Assembly (NCBI RefSeq): GCF_003026395.1
Contig: NZ_PYOO01000014.1
Span: forward strand, 1-64,000
DNA length: 64,000 bases
Origin: Photobacterium iliopiscarium
GTDB taxonomy: Bacteria; Pseudomonadota; Gammaproteobacteria; Enterobacterales; Vibrionaceae
Direction of reading: 5' to 3'
Shown: one piece after another, positions 43,337 to 51,088 of the stretch
Numbering within the stretch: the stretch's first letter is position 1
How the letters are laid out: each line of letters begins with the position of its first letter
Program-made: the position numbers and the translations under genes
Notes under the pieces: generated by a model
Databases searched by the model: none
What the model saw: only the letters and a program-made list of their open reading frames with translations
Told to the model about the DNA's origin: nothing

Positions 43337-43803
43337 AATTTTAAGCCGCCAATCTTACCAAGACCATTAATCATCGGAGCTAACATACCCACTTTTACAG
43401 CAGTTGGTGTTGATTTCTTAGTTCCACAGCCACAACCACATGCCCCTTTTTCACGCTTACATGCTCGACCTTGCTCGGCTGTCACTAACGCTTCTTTATT
43501 AATACCACCCGCTAAAAAAGCCACCAATGATGTTCTTGGCGGTACACGACTCACCTTAAACCCAGCTTGTAATAAACGCGCTAATGAACGTGTTCCTATA
43601 TTACCAACTACAATTTCATTAACGTTCAGTGCCGCAAGTTGACGTTGTAATATTTTCTTATGTTTACATCCCAACTCGCGACTACCACTATTTTCAAGAC
43701 AATCCACTCGCTGACCCTGTTGATCATAAATAGCAAATGTTGCCGCTTTACCAAAATGGCCTGCAATCTGATCTCTTGGCGTTAACGCTATCGCTATTAA
43801 CAT
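43333..43803 (-). CDS. NifX/NifB-like dinitrogenase iron-molybdenum cofactor domain protein
   Basis: A 156-residue protein with the NifX/NafY-type fold (PF02579 by recall). The N-terminal ALTPRDQIAGHFGKAATFAIYD is split by family motifs, Cys35 and Cys46 stand early, and VNEIVVGNIGTRSLARLL is the core. A Cys-rich tail CKREKGACGCGCG near 114-126 could bind metal. There are no nif genes here, so a metal-handling role outside nitrogen fixation is likely. It overlaps nqrM by 4 bases and follows the DUF134 gene by 3. Confidence 0.85.
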   Translation of the reverse strand: MLIAIALTPRDQIAGHFGKAATFAIYDQQGQRVDCLENSGSRELGCKHKKILQRQLAALNVNEIVVGNIGTRSLARLLQAGFKVSRVPPRTSLVAFLAGGINKEALVTAEQGRACKREKGACGCGCGTKKSTPTAVKVGMLAPMINGLGKIGGLKL

Positions 43804-43806
43804 ACA

Positions 43807-44106
43807 TTATTCCTCTGTGTTTTTAAGTGTCTCGGTTGCCAATTCTAATGCCATTCCCATTACTAACGCTTGCGCAACTTTGTGGCGTCCTCGTGCCACA
43901 ATATTGCCTAATGTTTGTCGAGAAACACCTAACTGCTGTGCGGCTTCAAGCTGTTGTAAACCCAACATGTCGACTAATCTTAGCGCCTCTAATTCATCAC
44001 TCGCTAACACAAGTCGAGGTAATTGCTTCATCGGCACCCCATTAGGTTTAAAGCAACTATAAGCAGGGCGGCAACTGATCTTTCTTACAATTTTAGGTCT
44101 TGCCAT
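43807..44106 (-). CDS. DUF134 family DNA-binding protein
   Basis: A 99-residue protein starting MARPKIVRKI, with the DUF134 features PRLVLASDELEALRLVD and a sigma-4-like helix-turn-helix (QQLEAAQQLGVSRQTLGNIV) near 51-70. The Cys12 and Cys18 segment resembles family members. DUF134 genes often pair with NifX-like genes, and a regulatory role is inferred. A perfect 14-bp palindrome lies 34 bases before its start and may be its own operator. Confidence 0.88.
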   Translation of the reverse strand: MARPKIVRKISCRPAYSCFKPNGVPMKQLPRLVLASDELEALRLVDMLGLQQLEAAQQLGVSRQTLGNIVARGRHKVAQALVMGMALELATETLKNTEE

Positions 44107-44139
44107 AATGATAATAACCTTATTTAACAGCGCTCATTA

Positions 44140-44153
44140 TTGGCATATGCCAA
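44140..44153. promoter_or_regulatory. 14-bp palindrome, candidate operator of the DUF134 cassette
   Basis: TTGGCATATGCCAA is a perfect palindrome 34 bases before the DUF134 start codon, where a repressor or activator dimer would bind. No other copy was noticed in the window. Confidence 0.55.
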
Positions 44154-44518
44154 AAACTCAGTATTGATCTAGGATCATAAATAATGATCTAAGTGGATAT
44201 TTTAATAAAAAGCATTAAACAGTTATCGACCTAACATTTAAAAAATCAGCATAAAATATCGAAACAAGCATTAACTTATTATTAACTTGATTGCTTATAA
44301 ATTACCCATAACGTTCGAACGACACTCCTCACGCATCCATTTAACGCTAACATCGTTAAACAGGTAGCGATCATCATGTATCAACCGCTTTTAGAGAGAA
44401 AACAACAATAATAACAAACACTAAAAAACCACCATTAACAGGATATTATTCTAGATATATCATTTAAACTTATTTAATTCGCCAATAAATGAAACTTATA
44501 GTTAAATTTATGCTAATA

Positions 44519-44553
44519 ATGTCACAGAAGTGTCACTAGAATTAGCGTATACT
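44519..44553 (+). promoter_or_regulatory. Pho box and promoter of ytfK
   Basis: TGTCAC at 44520-44525 and 44531-44536 is a direct repeat with an 11-base period, as in the PhoB box (CTGTCAT-AWAT-CTGTCAC). TATACT at 44548-44553 follows 11 bases later, the usual distance at PhoB-activated promoters lacking a -35. E. coli ytfK is a known PhoB target. Confidence 0.75.
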
Positions 44554-44595
44554 TAGCGCCGTTAATCGCCAGGATGGTCGGAGTTAAACTGTATT

Positions 44596-44799
44596 ATGCG
44601 GATGTTCAAACGCTACTTGCCTAAACTAATCGCCAAGCATGTTAGTCGTATATTTAAAGGAAGAATTTATATTGATGGCCGTGGCGGCTATCATTTTGAG
44701 AAAGGGATATTATTGGTGCCATTAAAAGCCCAACAGCATCATTATGATACGGTTAACGAAGTTAACTTAGAAATTAAACGTCTTCGCGAAGTTTACTAA
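44596..44799 (+). CDS. ytfK: DUF1107 protein YtfK
   Basis: YtfK is a small protein that, in E. coli, binds SpoT and tilts it toward (p)ppGpp synthesis during phosphate or fatty-acid starvation. It has 67 residues (E. coli 68) and matches the family: a basic N-terminus FKRYLPKLIAKHV, FKGRIYIDGRGGYHFEKG in the middle, and a C-terminal helix. An ATG two codons downstream is an alternative start. It is preceded by a Pho-box promoter and followed by a strong terminator. Confidence 0.88.
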   Translation: MRMFKRYLPKLIAKHVSRIFKGRIYIDGRGGYHFEKGILLVPLKAQQHHYDTVNEVNLEIKRLREVY

Positions 44800-44832
44800 G
44801 TCAATATTCTGTATTAAGTAAGTAGTAATAAT

Positions 44833-44858
44833 AAAGCCCACTTCGCTCTGTGGGCTTT
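44833..44858. terminator. ytfK/gcvH terminator
   Basis: AAAGCCCAC and GTGGGCTTT form a perfect 9-bp stem with an 8-base loop, between the convergent ytfK and gcvH. It can serve either. Confidence 0.85.
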
Positions 44859-44870
44859 AATGTCATAAGA

Positions 44871-45263
44871 CTATTCATCATCAGCAATTGTCGCTAAATA
44901 ATCCTCAGCATCAAGTAATTCATCTACATCAGCCTCTGTATCAATTCGAATTTGAAATAACCACCCATCACCATAAGGATCGTTATTGACTAATTCAGGC
45001 GCAGCATCGAGATCCTCATTAATGGTTATAATCGTCCCCGTACACGGCGCATAAATATCTGATGCTGCTTTTACTGATTCAATAATGGCACATTCTTCCC
45101 CGCCATCAATGGCCACCCCACTATCAGGTAAATCAATAAACACCATATCACCCAACAATGCTTGAGCATGATCGCTAATACCTACGGTATAGATTCCATC
45201 ACCTTCATCACGCAGCCATTCATGGGTATGGGTAAATTTTAATTCTGAGGGCACATAGCTCAT
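44871..45263 (-). CDS. gcvH: glycine cleavage system H protein
   Basis: GcvH carries the lipoyl arm that shuttles the aminomethyl group between GcvP, GcvT and Lpd. It has 130 residues from the ATG at 45263, with AAGGA 7 bases upstream; the GTG two codons earlier is also in frame. The lipoylated Lys65 is in IESVKAASD. gcvT and gcvP are not adjacent, and terminators bound it on both sides, so it appears monocistronic. Confidence 0.97.
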   Translation of the reverse strand: MSYVPSELKFTHTHEWLRDEGDGIYTVGISDHAQALLGDMVFIDLPDSGVAIDGGEECAIIESVKAASDIYAPCTGTIITINEDLDAAPELVNNDPYGDGWLFQIRIDTEADVDELLDAEDYLATIADDE

Positions 45264-45357
45264 TCTCACATCCTTTTTAAGCTCACAATTAATGAGTTGT
45301 TATTACTCTATTTACTGTAGGTGAAAAAATATCTTTTGCTCAATGTGAAAATAAAAA

Positions 45358-45386
45358 AAACCGTAATAAATAAATTATTACGGTTT
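45358..45386 (-). terminator. ubiI terminator
   Basis: AAACCGTAATAA and its exact reverse complement form a 12-bp stem with a 5-base loop, followed on the minus strand by a T run. It closes the ygfB-ubiH-ubiI unit before gcvH. Confidence 0.88.
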
Positions 45387-45422
45387 AATAAATAATCACT
45401 CCGCTTTGAGGCTAATTACAGC

Positions 45423-46634
45423 TTATTTGTGGCGGGCTAATTCAGGTAACTCACCCGTTAATCCTAATGCTCGACGCATAAATTCATCTTTAACGCCTGG
45501 GGCATTATTAGCAAATAACATACCTAAATCACGCACCAGTTTTTTGGCTGGATGAGCACCATCAAACAAGGATTTAAAACCTTGCATCGCGGTGATCATT
45601 TTGGCCGCTTCTGCTTTACGCCAGCGTTCGTAATGACGCAAATTAACTTGTTTTCCAATGTCTTTTTCTGCTCGCCACAAACCAATAATGTCTTGTGCTA
45701 AAGCTGCGGCATCTAATAAACCTAAGTTAACCCCTTGCCCAGCTAGAGGATGAATGGTGTGAGCCGCATCCCCCACTAAAGCCACCCGTTCACGGACAAA
45801 ATCTTGGGCATAACGCATTTTTAACGAAAAGGTTTGGCGCTCACCTTCAACACGGCACAAGCCTAAACGATGATCAAACGCGGTAGTTAGATGTTGATTA
45901 AAGACTTCATCACTGACATCACAAAGCTGCAAGGCTTGTTCCGGCGGTAATGACCACACAATCGAACATAAATCTTTTTCCGCTAATGGCAAAAAGGCCA
46001 ACGGGCCATCAGGACGAAAAATTTGACGTGCAGTTTGCAAGTGAGGTTCATCACAACGGATATTAGCAACAAGTGCACTATGGCCGTAATCCCAATGCGT
46101 CAGTGGAATATCTACGTGCTGACGTAACCATGAATTAGCACCATCAGCACCGACGACCAATTTAGCGGTTAAGTTTTTACCCGATCCCAATGTGATCCAT
46201 GCTTCAGTTTCACCAAAAGCAATATTTTGACACCGATCTGGCGCCATTAAGATCACGTTTTGCTGCTTACTTACCTGATCAAGTAATGCTAATTGGATCA
46301 CGCGATTTTCAACGATATGACCTAAGTTCGGTTGTGCTAACCGCTCGGCATCAAAATCAATATGGGCGAAACTGTCTTGTTCCCATACTTCCATTTTGCT
46401 GTAAGGGCTCATCCGACGATCGCAGATACCATTCCAAGCCCCGACATTACGTAAGATACGTTCACTAGCTCGACTCAATGCCGATACTCGAATATCGGGC
46501 AAGTCTGTTAGTTCAGGATCAGGTAATTGGCCTTCAATAACTGCCACGCGTAATTCAGTATCGGCTAACGCTGCTGCCAGTGTTAAACCAACCATTCCAC
46601 CACCGATAATGGCGACATCAACATTTTGCATCAT
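45423..46634 (-). CDS. ubiI: 2-octaprenylphenol 5-hydroxylase UbiI
   Basis: UbiI (VisC) is the FAD monooxygenase that hydroxylates C5 of the ubiquinone ring. It has 403 residues. The FAD-binding GGGMVGL is near 11-17, LVVGADGANSWLR is near 160, and GDAAHTIHPLAGQGVNLG is near 285. MEVWEQDSFAHI and LGHIVEN match E. coli UbiI. It follows ubiH by 2 bases. Confidence 0.95.
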   Translation of the reverse strand: MMQNVDVAIIGGGMVGLTLAAALADTELRVAVIEGQLPDPELTDLPDIRVSALSRASERILRNVGAWNGICDRRMSPYSKMEVWEQDSFAHIDFDAERLAQPNLGHIVENRVIQLALLDQVSKQQNVILMAPDRCQNIAFGETEAWITLGSGKNLTAKLVVGADGANSWLRQHVDIPLTHWDYGHSALVANIRCDEPHLQTARQIFRPDGPLAFLPLAEKDLCSIVWSLPPEQALQLCDVSDEVFNQHLTTAFDHRLGLCRVEGERQTFSLKMRYAQDFVRERVALVGDAAHTIHPLAGQGVNLGLLDAAALAQDIIGLWRAEKDIGKQVNLRHYERWRKAEAAKMITAMQGFKSLFDGAHPAKKLVRDLGMLFANNAPGVKDEFMRRALGLTGELPELARHK

Positions 46635-46636
46635 AG

Positions 46637-47824
46637 CTATCGTTTTACCTGTCCCATCGCACGGCGTAACAGCGGTGCTTGAAGTGTGTTAGAAAGGCTC
46701 ATTGTCATCAAGCCCAGATTACGCCCAACAGCCAGTGCTGGATTATCATTAGCGAATAAACTGACTAAGCTTGTTGTCATAGCAATTGTTGCTTGTCGAT
46801 CAGGTAAACGGCGTTCACGATAGCGACCTAATACGGCGGGTAAACCAATATCGGCACCACGTTTAACCCCCGCGGCTATTTCTTCTGCCAGTGTCATAAC
46901 ATCACGTAAGCCAAGGTTAAATCCTTGTCCAGCAATAGGATGAAGCGTTTGGGCTGCATTACCAATCACCGCAGTACGGTGTGACACTAACCGCTGTGAT
47001 TGACGCAAAATCAATGGGTAACAATGACGCTCACCAACAACCGTCAGAGCCCCTAAACGCCAACCAAATACCGCCTGCAATTCCGTTAAAAATTGCGCAT
47101 CAGATAATGCCATTATGCGCGCTTGCTGCTGAGGCTCAATGCACCATACCAATGAACTCCGTCCTTGAGCCATCGGCAATAATGCCACTGGACCATGTTC
47201 AGTAAAGCGTTCAAAAGCTTGGCCTTGATGTGGCTCAGCCGTCGTGATATTGGCAATAACAGCAACTTGCTCAAAATCATATTCATCACGACCGATATGC
47301 AATAACTCGCAACAATGTGAGGTCGCACCATCAGCAGCAACCACTAATTTAGTACGTAGTCGTTTACCCGTATTTAAACGTACCAAAGCCTCAGCTTGAG
47401 TACGCTCAATATGTTCAACTTTAGCGGGACAAAAGAGATCAATGTTGGATCGAGTCGCTAACTGGTGATGAAAAATCTTACCCGCTTCAGCTAATTCAAT
47501 CACATAACCTAACGCATCAACCGCCAGTTGTTGGGCAGACAACTCAACCATGCCAGCATGACCTCGATCAGAAACATGAATATGTTTTATTGCTGTCGCA
47601 ACGTTAGCCAATGCCGGCCAAAGTTGGATCGTATCTAACAATCGACTAGACCCGTGAGATAACGCAATACTGCGGGCATCATAGCCAGGATGCCCATGCT
47701 GATCAGCCGCTACCGCTTCAACAACGGCGATATGTAATTGATGCTGAGTTAATTCATCAAGTGCAATAGCTAAACATGCACCCACCATTGCGCCACCCGC
47801 AATAACCACATCATATTGCTTCAC
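46637..47824 (-). CDS. ubiH: 2-octaprenyl-6-methoxyphenol hydroxylase UbiH
   Basis: UbiH hydroxylates C1 of the ubiquinone ring precursor. From the GTG at 47824, with AAAGGGA 6 bases upstream, it has 395 residues; a TTG six codons earlier is also in frame. Motifs are VVIAGGAMVGACLA, KLVVAADGATSHCCELL and GNAAQTLHPIAGQGFNLG. It differs from UbiI in having GNAAQ for GDAAH, as UbiH does. The pepP gene usually found between ygfB and ubiH is absent. Confidence 0.94.
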   Translation of the reverse strand: MKQYDVVIAGGAMVGACLAIALDELTQHQLHIAVVEAVAADQHGHPGYDARSIALSHGSSRLLDTIQLWPALANVATAIKHIHVSDRGHAGMVELSAQQLAVDALGYVIELAEAGKIFHHQLATRSNIDLFCPAKVEHIERTQAEALVRLNTGKRLRTKLVVAADGATSHCCELLHIGRDEYDFEQVAVIANITTAEPHQGQAFERFTEHGPVALLPMAQGRSSLVWCIEPQQQARIMALSDAQFLTELQAVFGWRLGALTVVGERHCYPLILRQSQRLVSHRTAVIGNAAQTLHPIAGQGFNLGLRDVMTLAEEIAAGVKRGADIGLPAVLGRYRERRLPDRQATIAMTTSLVSLFANDNPALAVGRNLGLMTMSLSNTLQAPLLRRAMGQVKR

Positions 47825-47851
47825 ATTTTGTCCCTTTCGCAATCAAAATTC

Positions 47852-48433
47852 TTAGTGAACTGTTGGCTGCTCATCAGTCTCGTCATCATTAACAAGGCGT
47901 TGACCTAATTCAGAATGACAGCTCAATACACACATACGTACATGTTCAACAACTTGTTCAAATAATGCCGCTTGCTCTTCAAGATCTTCATCTTCATCAA
48001 TGCCAAGCTGTGAGATCTCTTGTAAATCAGCGAGGGCCTCAGTTATTTCTTCAGACAATTGATTTTTTTGTAAATCCATCAGTCCTAAACCTGAAATAAA
48101 ACTGTTTACCCACTCGGTTAATGCTTCAGCGCGATCGGATAATGATTCATCATCATCTGGCATCAATAGTGAAAATTCAAACCCACCACCAATTAATTCA
48201 TCAGCAGTCGTCGAAAATAATGTGCGCACTATCATTTTGGCACCGTCTGTCATCGGTTCGCCTTCATTGGCGTAATCGCAGACTGGGCCGGCCCAACTTT
48301 CATCATCAACAGCTAAACCACCACAAATCATTCCACTGAGTAAACCATGTAATTCAGCAGGCATAGCAGCTAAGCCTTGTTCTTTTAATTCAGCTTCAAC
48401 AGCTTGGTATGTTGGCAGGGTTATTTCACTCAT
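47852..48433 (-). CDS. ygfB: UPF0149 family protein YgfB
   Basis: YgfB belongs to the YecA/UPF0149 family. Its molecular role is not settled; in Pseudomonas a homologue affects beta-lactam resistance genes. It has 193 residues, is strongly acidic and mostly helical, with LHGLLSGMICGG and NSFISGLGL motifs. The Cys in CGG near 33 is conserved. It stands first before ubiH and divergent from zapA, as in relatives. Confidence 0.92.
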   Translation of the reverse strand: MSEITLPTYQAVEAELKEQGLAAMPAELHGLLSGMICGGLAVDDESWAGPVCDYANEGEPMTDGAKMIVRTLFSTTADELIGGGFEFSLLMPDDDESLSDRAEALTEWVNSFISGLGLMDLQKNQLSEEITEALADLQEISQLGIDEDEDLEEQAALFEQVVEHVRMCVLSCHSELGQRLVNDDETDEQPTVH

Positions 48434-48823
48434 GGCTTATCACCTTTTTAATTGGCGCGATTTAAAATAAATAGTTTTGTGTCCATTACTTAACAATGCT
48501 GTCAGTAATTAACCTTACATTCTTTGAAATTGTACCAAACAATAATCACACTTATGGCTTAGTTAGTATAATAAATAGCAATGAGCGAATGCTGGCACTG
48601 TGTTATGCTAACACTTAAGCCTAGATCGGCAAATGATAACACTGGCGATAACGGTCAATCCTTAATCAACTCTATAGTGAGTATGATTAATATCTGTTTA
48701 GTCAGATGCTATTGAACCGAAACCGAGACATAGCTGCTTGCATCTTAGAGAGGGTTTTTCTATATTGACTCTAGTCGCAAGCAGAATGAATACCCATTCT
48801 GGCACGGAGCAAATCGAAGGTTT
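48434..48823. other. ygfB-zapA divergent intergenic region
   Basis: These 390 bases contain the promoters of ygfB and of zapA/6S RNA. An 8-bp inverted repeat, CTGCTTGC at 48734-48741 with GCAAGCAG at 48777-48784, flanks the probable zapA leader. A small AGAATG/CATTCT hairpin lies just before the zapA ribosome binding site. No small gene is supported. Confidence 0.55.
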
Positions 48824-49123
48824 ATGAGTACTCAGGCTGTAGAAATTCAAGTATTGGGCCGAAAATTAAAAGTTAATTGCCCAACAGGTCAAGAAGACGC
48901 ATTACGTGCCGCGGCGGCAGATTTTGACCAACGCTTGAAAGATATGTCTGCGCGTAGTAACGTATCTGTAGAACAATTATTGATCTTTACTGCTCTCAAC
49001 ATCAGTAACGAGTTGCATTTAGAGCGACAAGAACATAATCGCAATGCTGAATTAATATCCAATAAAATCAATTCACTAGAAGAAAACTTGGATAAAGTAT
49101 TGCAAAATCAGCCAAAGCGTTGA
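48824..49123 (+). CDS. zapA: cell division protein ZapA
   Basis: ZapA cross-links FtsZ protofilaments at the Z-ring. It has 99 residues: an N-terminal globular part with VEIQVLGRKLKVNCP, then a long helix or coiled coil from about 60 with NISNELHLERQEHNRN. It is directly upstream of 6S RNA and ygfA, a conserved gammaproteobacterial trio. Confidence 0.97.
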   Translation: MSTQAVEIQVLGRKLKVNCPTGQEDALRAAAADFDQRLKDMSARSNVSVEQLLIFTALNISNELHLERQEHNRNAELISNKINSLEENLDKVLQNQPKR

Positions 49124-49130
49124 TAATGAA

Positions 49131-49315
49131 TTGACCCTGGGGTGTACGTCAGTGAATGAATGTCCCCGAGCCGATAAGCAAATACCCAGGATTGGCTTTT
49201 TTATTAGCTATTGTGCATGCTCAGCTTGACTGAGAAGCCTGCGGCTAATGTTGCCAATCCACCTTGAACATCTGGTTCAAGGGCCTTATTTCGCAACGGC
49301 ACCTTGGGGCATCCC
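49131..49315 (+). ncRNA. ssrS: 6S RNA
   Basis: 6S RNA mimics an open promoter and sequesters sigma-70 RNA polymerase in stationary phase. The ends pair: the CCCTGGGGTG strand at about 49135-49144 with CACCTTGGGG at about 49300-49309. The conserved internal blocks TCCCCGAGCCGATA, GTGCATGCTCAGCTTGACTG and CACCTTGAAC...GGTTCAAGGG match the E. coli RNA in order. Position between zapA and ygfA is diagnostic. Exact ends are approximate. Confidence 0.93.
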
Positions 49316-49383
49316 TTTCGTGTATTTCACTTTATTTGTGAGGATTCTCACTCTACAATCTTTAGACACTCATCGTTCATGGA

Positions 49384-50007
49384 TTGGATACTCAAGTGAT
49401 AACGACCCCTGTTTCTAGCTCACAACTTTTACGCCAGCAATTACGACAACAAGTTCGTTGTGCTAGACGCCAGTTATCCCCACAGCAACAACAACGTGCC
49501 GCCCAACAATTATCCCTACGTTTACAAGCCTTACCCCAAATACAACATAGTCAGCATATTGCTCTTTATATCGCCACTGATGGTGAAATAGATCCACAGC
49601 CGTTTATTGATTGGTTATGGCAACAAGAAAAATCCGTTTATCTGCCAGTACTGCATCCGTTTAGTAAAGGGCATTTACTGTTTTTGCATTACGACGCAAC
49701 CACCCCAATGACCACTAATCGTTACCATATTCATGAACCTCAATTAGATCTGCGTCGAGTAAAGCCTATCGCCGAACTTGATGTTATTTGCACCCCATTG
49801 GTTGCCTTTGATCGTACAGGCCAACGGCTTGGTATGGGGGGAGGATATTATGATCGAACCCTGAGCCAATGGCATCAACACCGCCAAGGACCTTATCCCA
49901 TTGGGATCGGCCATGATTGCCAATATATTTCACAACTACCCAATGAAAAATGGGATGTACCCTTGCCCCTTATTATCACGCCTAACCATCAATTTATCGA
50001 AACATAG
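49384..50007 (+). CDS. 5-formyltetrahydrofolate cyclo-ligase
   Basis: This enzyme (YgfA, also called Fau) converts 5-formyl-THF to 5,10-methenyl-THF. It has about 207 residues with KSVYLPVLHPFSKGHL and the signature GQRLGMGGGYYDRTL near 160. The frame opens at a TTG (49384) and a GTG follows at 49396; neither has a clear ribosome binding site, so the start is uncertain. In E. coli it is co-transcribed with 6S RNA and affects persistence. Confidence 0.94.
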   Translation: MDTQVITTPVSSSQLLRQQLRQQVRCARRQLSPQQQQRAAQQLSLRLQALPQIQHSQHIALYIATDGEIDPQPFIDWLWQQEKSVYLPVLHPFSKGHLLFLHYDATTPMTTNRYHIHEPQLDLRRVKPIAELDVICTPLVAFDRTGQRLGMGGGYYDRTLSQWHQHRQGPYPIGIGHDCQYISQLPNEKWDVPLPLIITPNHQFIET

Positions 50008-50015
50008 CTCCTTTT

Positions 50016-50031
50016 ACGCAAACGTTTGGCT
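50016..50031. promoter_or_regulatory. PurR-like site between ygfA and rpiA
   Basis: ACGCAAACGTTTGGCT matches the PurR consensus ACGCAAACGTTTGCGT at 14 of 16 bases. It lies 8 bases past the ygfA stop and about 160 bases before rpiA. No promoter was located around it. Confidence 0.4.
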
Positions 50032-50190
50032 TTGTGTTTAAAAAAAACCGAATGTAATTGTATGTTATTCAAAAAATTATATTTTTAGTTTTAAATTTGC
50101 ACACTTTAACCATAGAATCCAACTGACGAAATCACTTCGGTTCGTTATAATCACCTTTCGCATAATTGAGGTCATTACGAGGATAGCAGC

Positions 50191-50850
50191 ATGACACAAG
50201 ATGAAATGAAAAAAGCAGCGGGATGGGCAGCACTTGAGTACGTAACGAAAGACAGTATTGTTGGTGTAGGTACTGGTTCAACCGTTAATCACTTCATCGA
50301 TGCCTTGGCAACCCGTAAAGAAGAGATCAAAGGCGCAGTTTCAAGTTCTATCGCTTCAACTGAACGTCTAGAGCAAATTGGCATTACCGTCTTTGATGCT
50401 AACGAGGTGGCTAGCCTTGATATTTATGTTGATGGTGCAGACGAAGTTAATGCTCAGTTTGATATGATCAAAGGCGGCGGTGCGGCATTAACTCGTGAAA
50501 AAATTGTCGCGGCAATTGCAGAAAAATTCATTTGTATTGTTGATAATACCAAGCAAGTTGACGTATTAGGTCAATTCCCATTACCGGTAGAAGTCATTCC
50601 AATGGCGCGCTCTTTTATTGGGCGTGAACTTGTAAAACTTGGTGGTGACCCAGTCTACCGTGAAGGTGTTATTACGGATAACGGTAATATCATTCTGGAT
50701 GTTTACAACATGGCGATCACGGATCCTAAAGCAATGGAAGACAGCATTAACGCCCTACCTGGCGTAGTGACTGTGGGCCTATTTGCTCATCGTGGCGCTG
50801 ATGTATTACTTGTTGGTTCGCCAGAAGGTACTAAAATCATCGAAAAATAA
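50191..50850 (+). CDS. rpiA: ribose-5-phosphate isomerase A
   Basis: RpiA interconverts ribulose 5-phosphate and ribose 5-phosphate. It has 219 residues. GVGTGSTV near 26-33 binds phosphate, DGADE near 83 and [11 protein letters not shown] near 95-105 hold catalytic residues. It lies between ygfA and serA, the same order as in E. coli. A hairpin terminator follows. Confidence 0.98.
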   Translation: MTQDEMKKAAGWAALEYVTKDSIVGVGTGSTVNHFIDALATRKEEIKGAVSSSIASTERLEQIGITVFDANEVASLDIYVDGADEVNAQFDMIKGGGAALTREKIVAAIAEKFICIVDNTKQVDVLGQFPLPVEVIPMARSFIGRELVKLGGDPVYREGVITDNGNIILDVYNMAITDPKAMEDSINALPGVVTVGLFAHRGADVLLVGSPEGTKIIEK

Positions 50851-50873
50851 TGATCACTTCGTTATTTGATTAC

Positions 50874-50918
50874 AAAACGGCAGCTATTGATCGTCCGCGA
50901 ATCATTGGTTGCCGTTTT
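50874..50918 (+). terminator. rpiA terminator
   Basis: AAAACGGCA at the left and TGCCGTTTT at the right pair around a long, partly paired loop and end in six T. It lies 24 bases past the rpiA stop. Confidence 0.75.
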
Positions 50919-51088
50919 TTATTGGCTTTTTTGTAATATTCTTACCCATAACGGTTAAATTTTGATACTTTATTAAACAGCACGTAGCAAACATTTAACC
51001 ATTTAGCTACTGAGATGTAATATTTGCTTTGATCTAACTAGCTAAATATTATCATTATCAGTCGCCACGTTTTTAAGGATAAGAACTT

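Larger units (their letters stand above)
44107..44595. other. DUF134-ytfK divergent intergenic region
   Basis: About 490 bases without a supported gene. On the left are the palindrome at 44140-44153 and clustered GATC sites at 44165-44189. On the right are the Pho-box-like direct repeat and -10 element of ytfK at 44520-44553. The middle is AT-rich and featureless. Confidence 0.65.

Noticed and set aside
44376..44411. 11-codon ORF in the DUF134-ytfK gap as a leader peptide
   Set aside because: It is far from the ytfK promoter and start, and too short to support.
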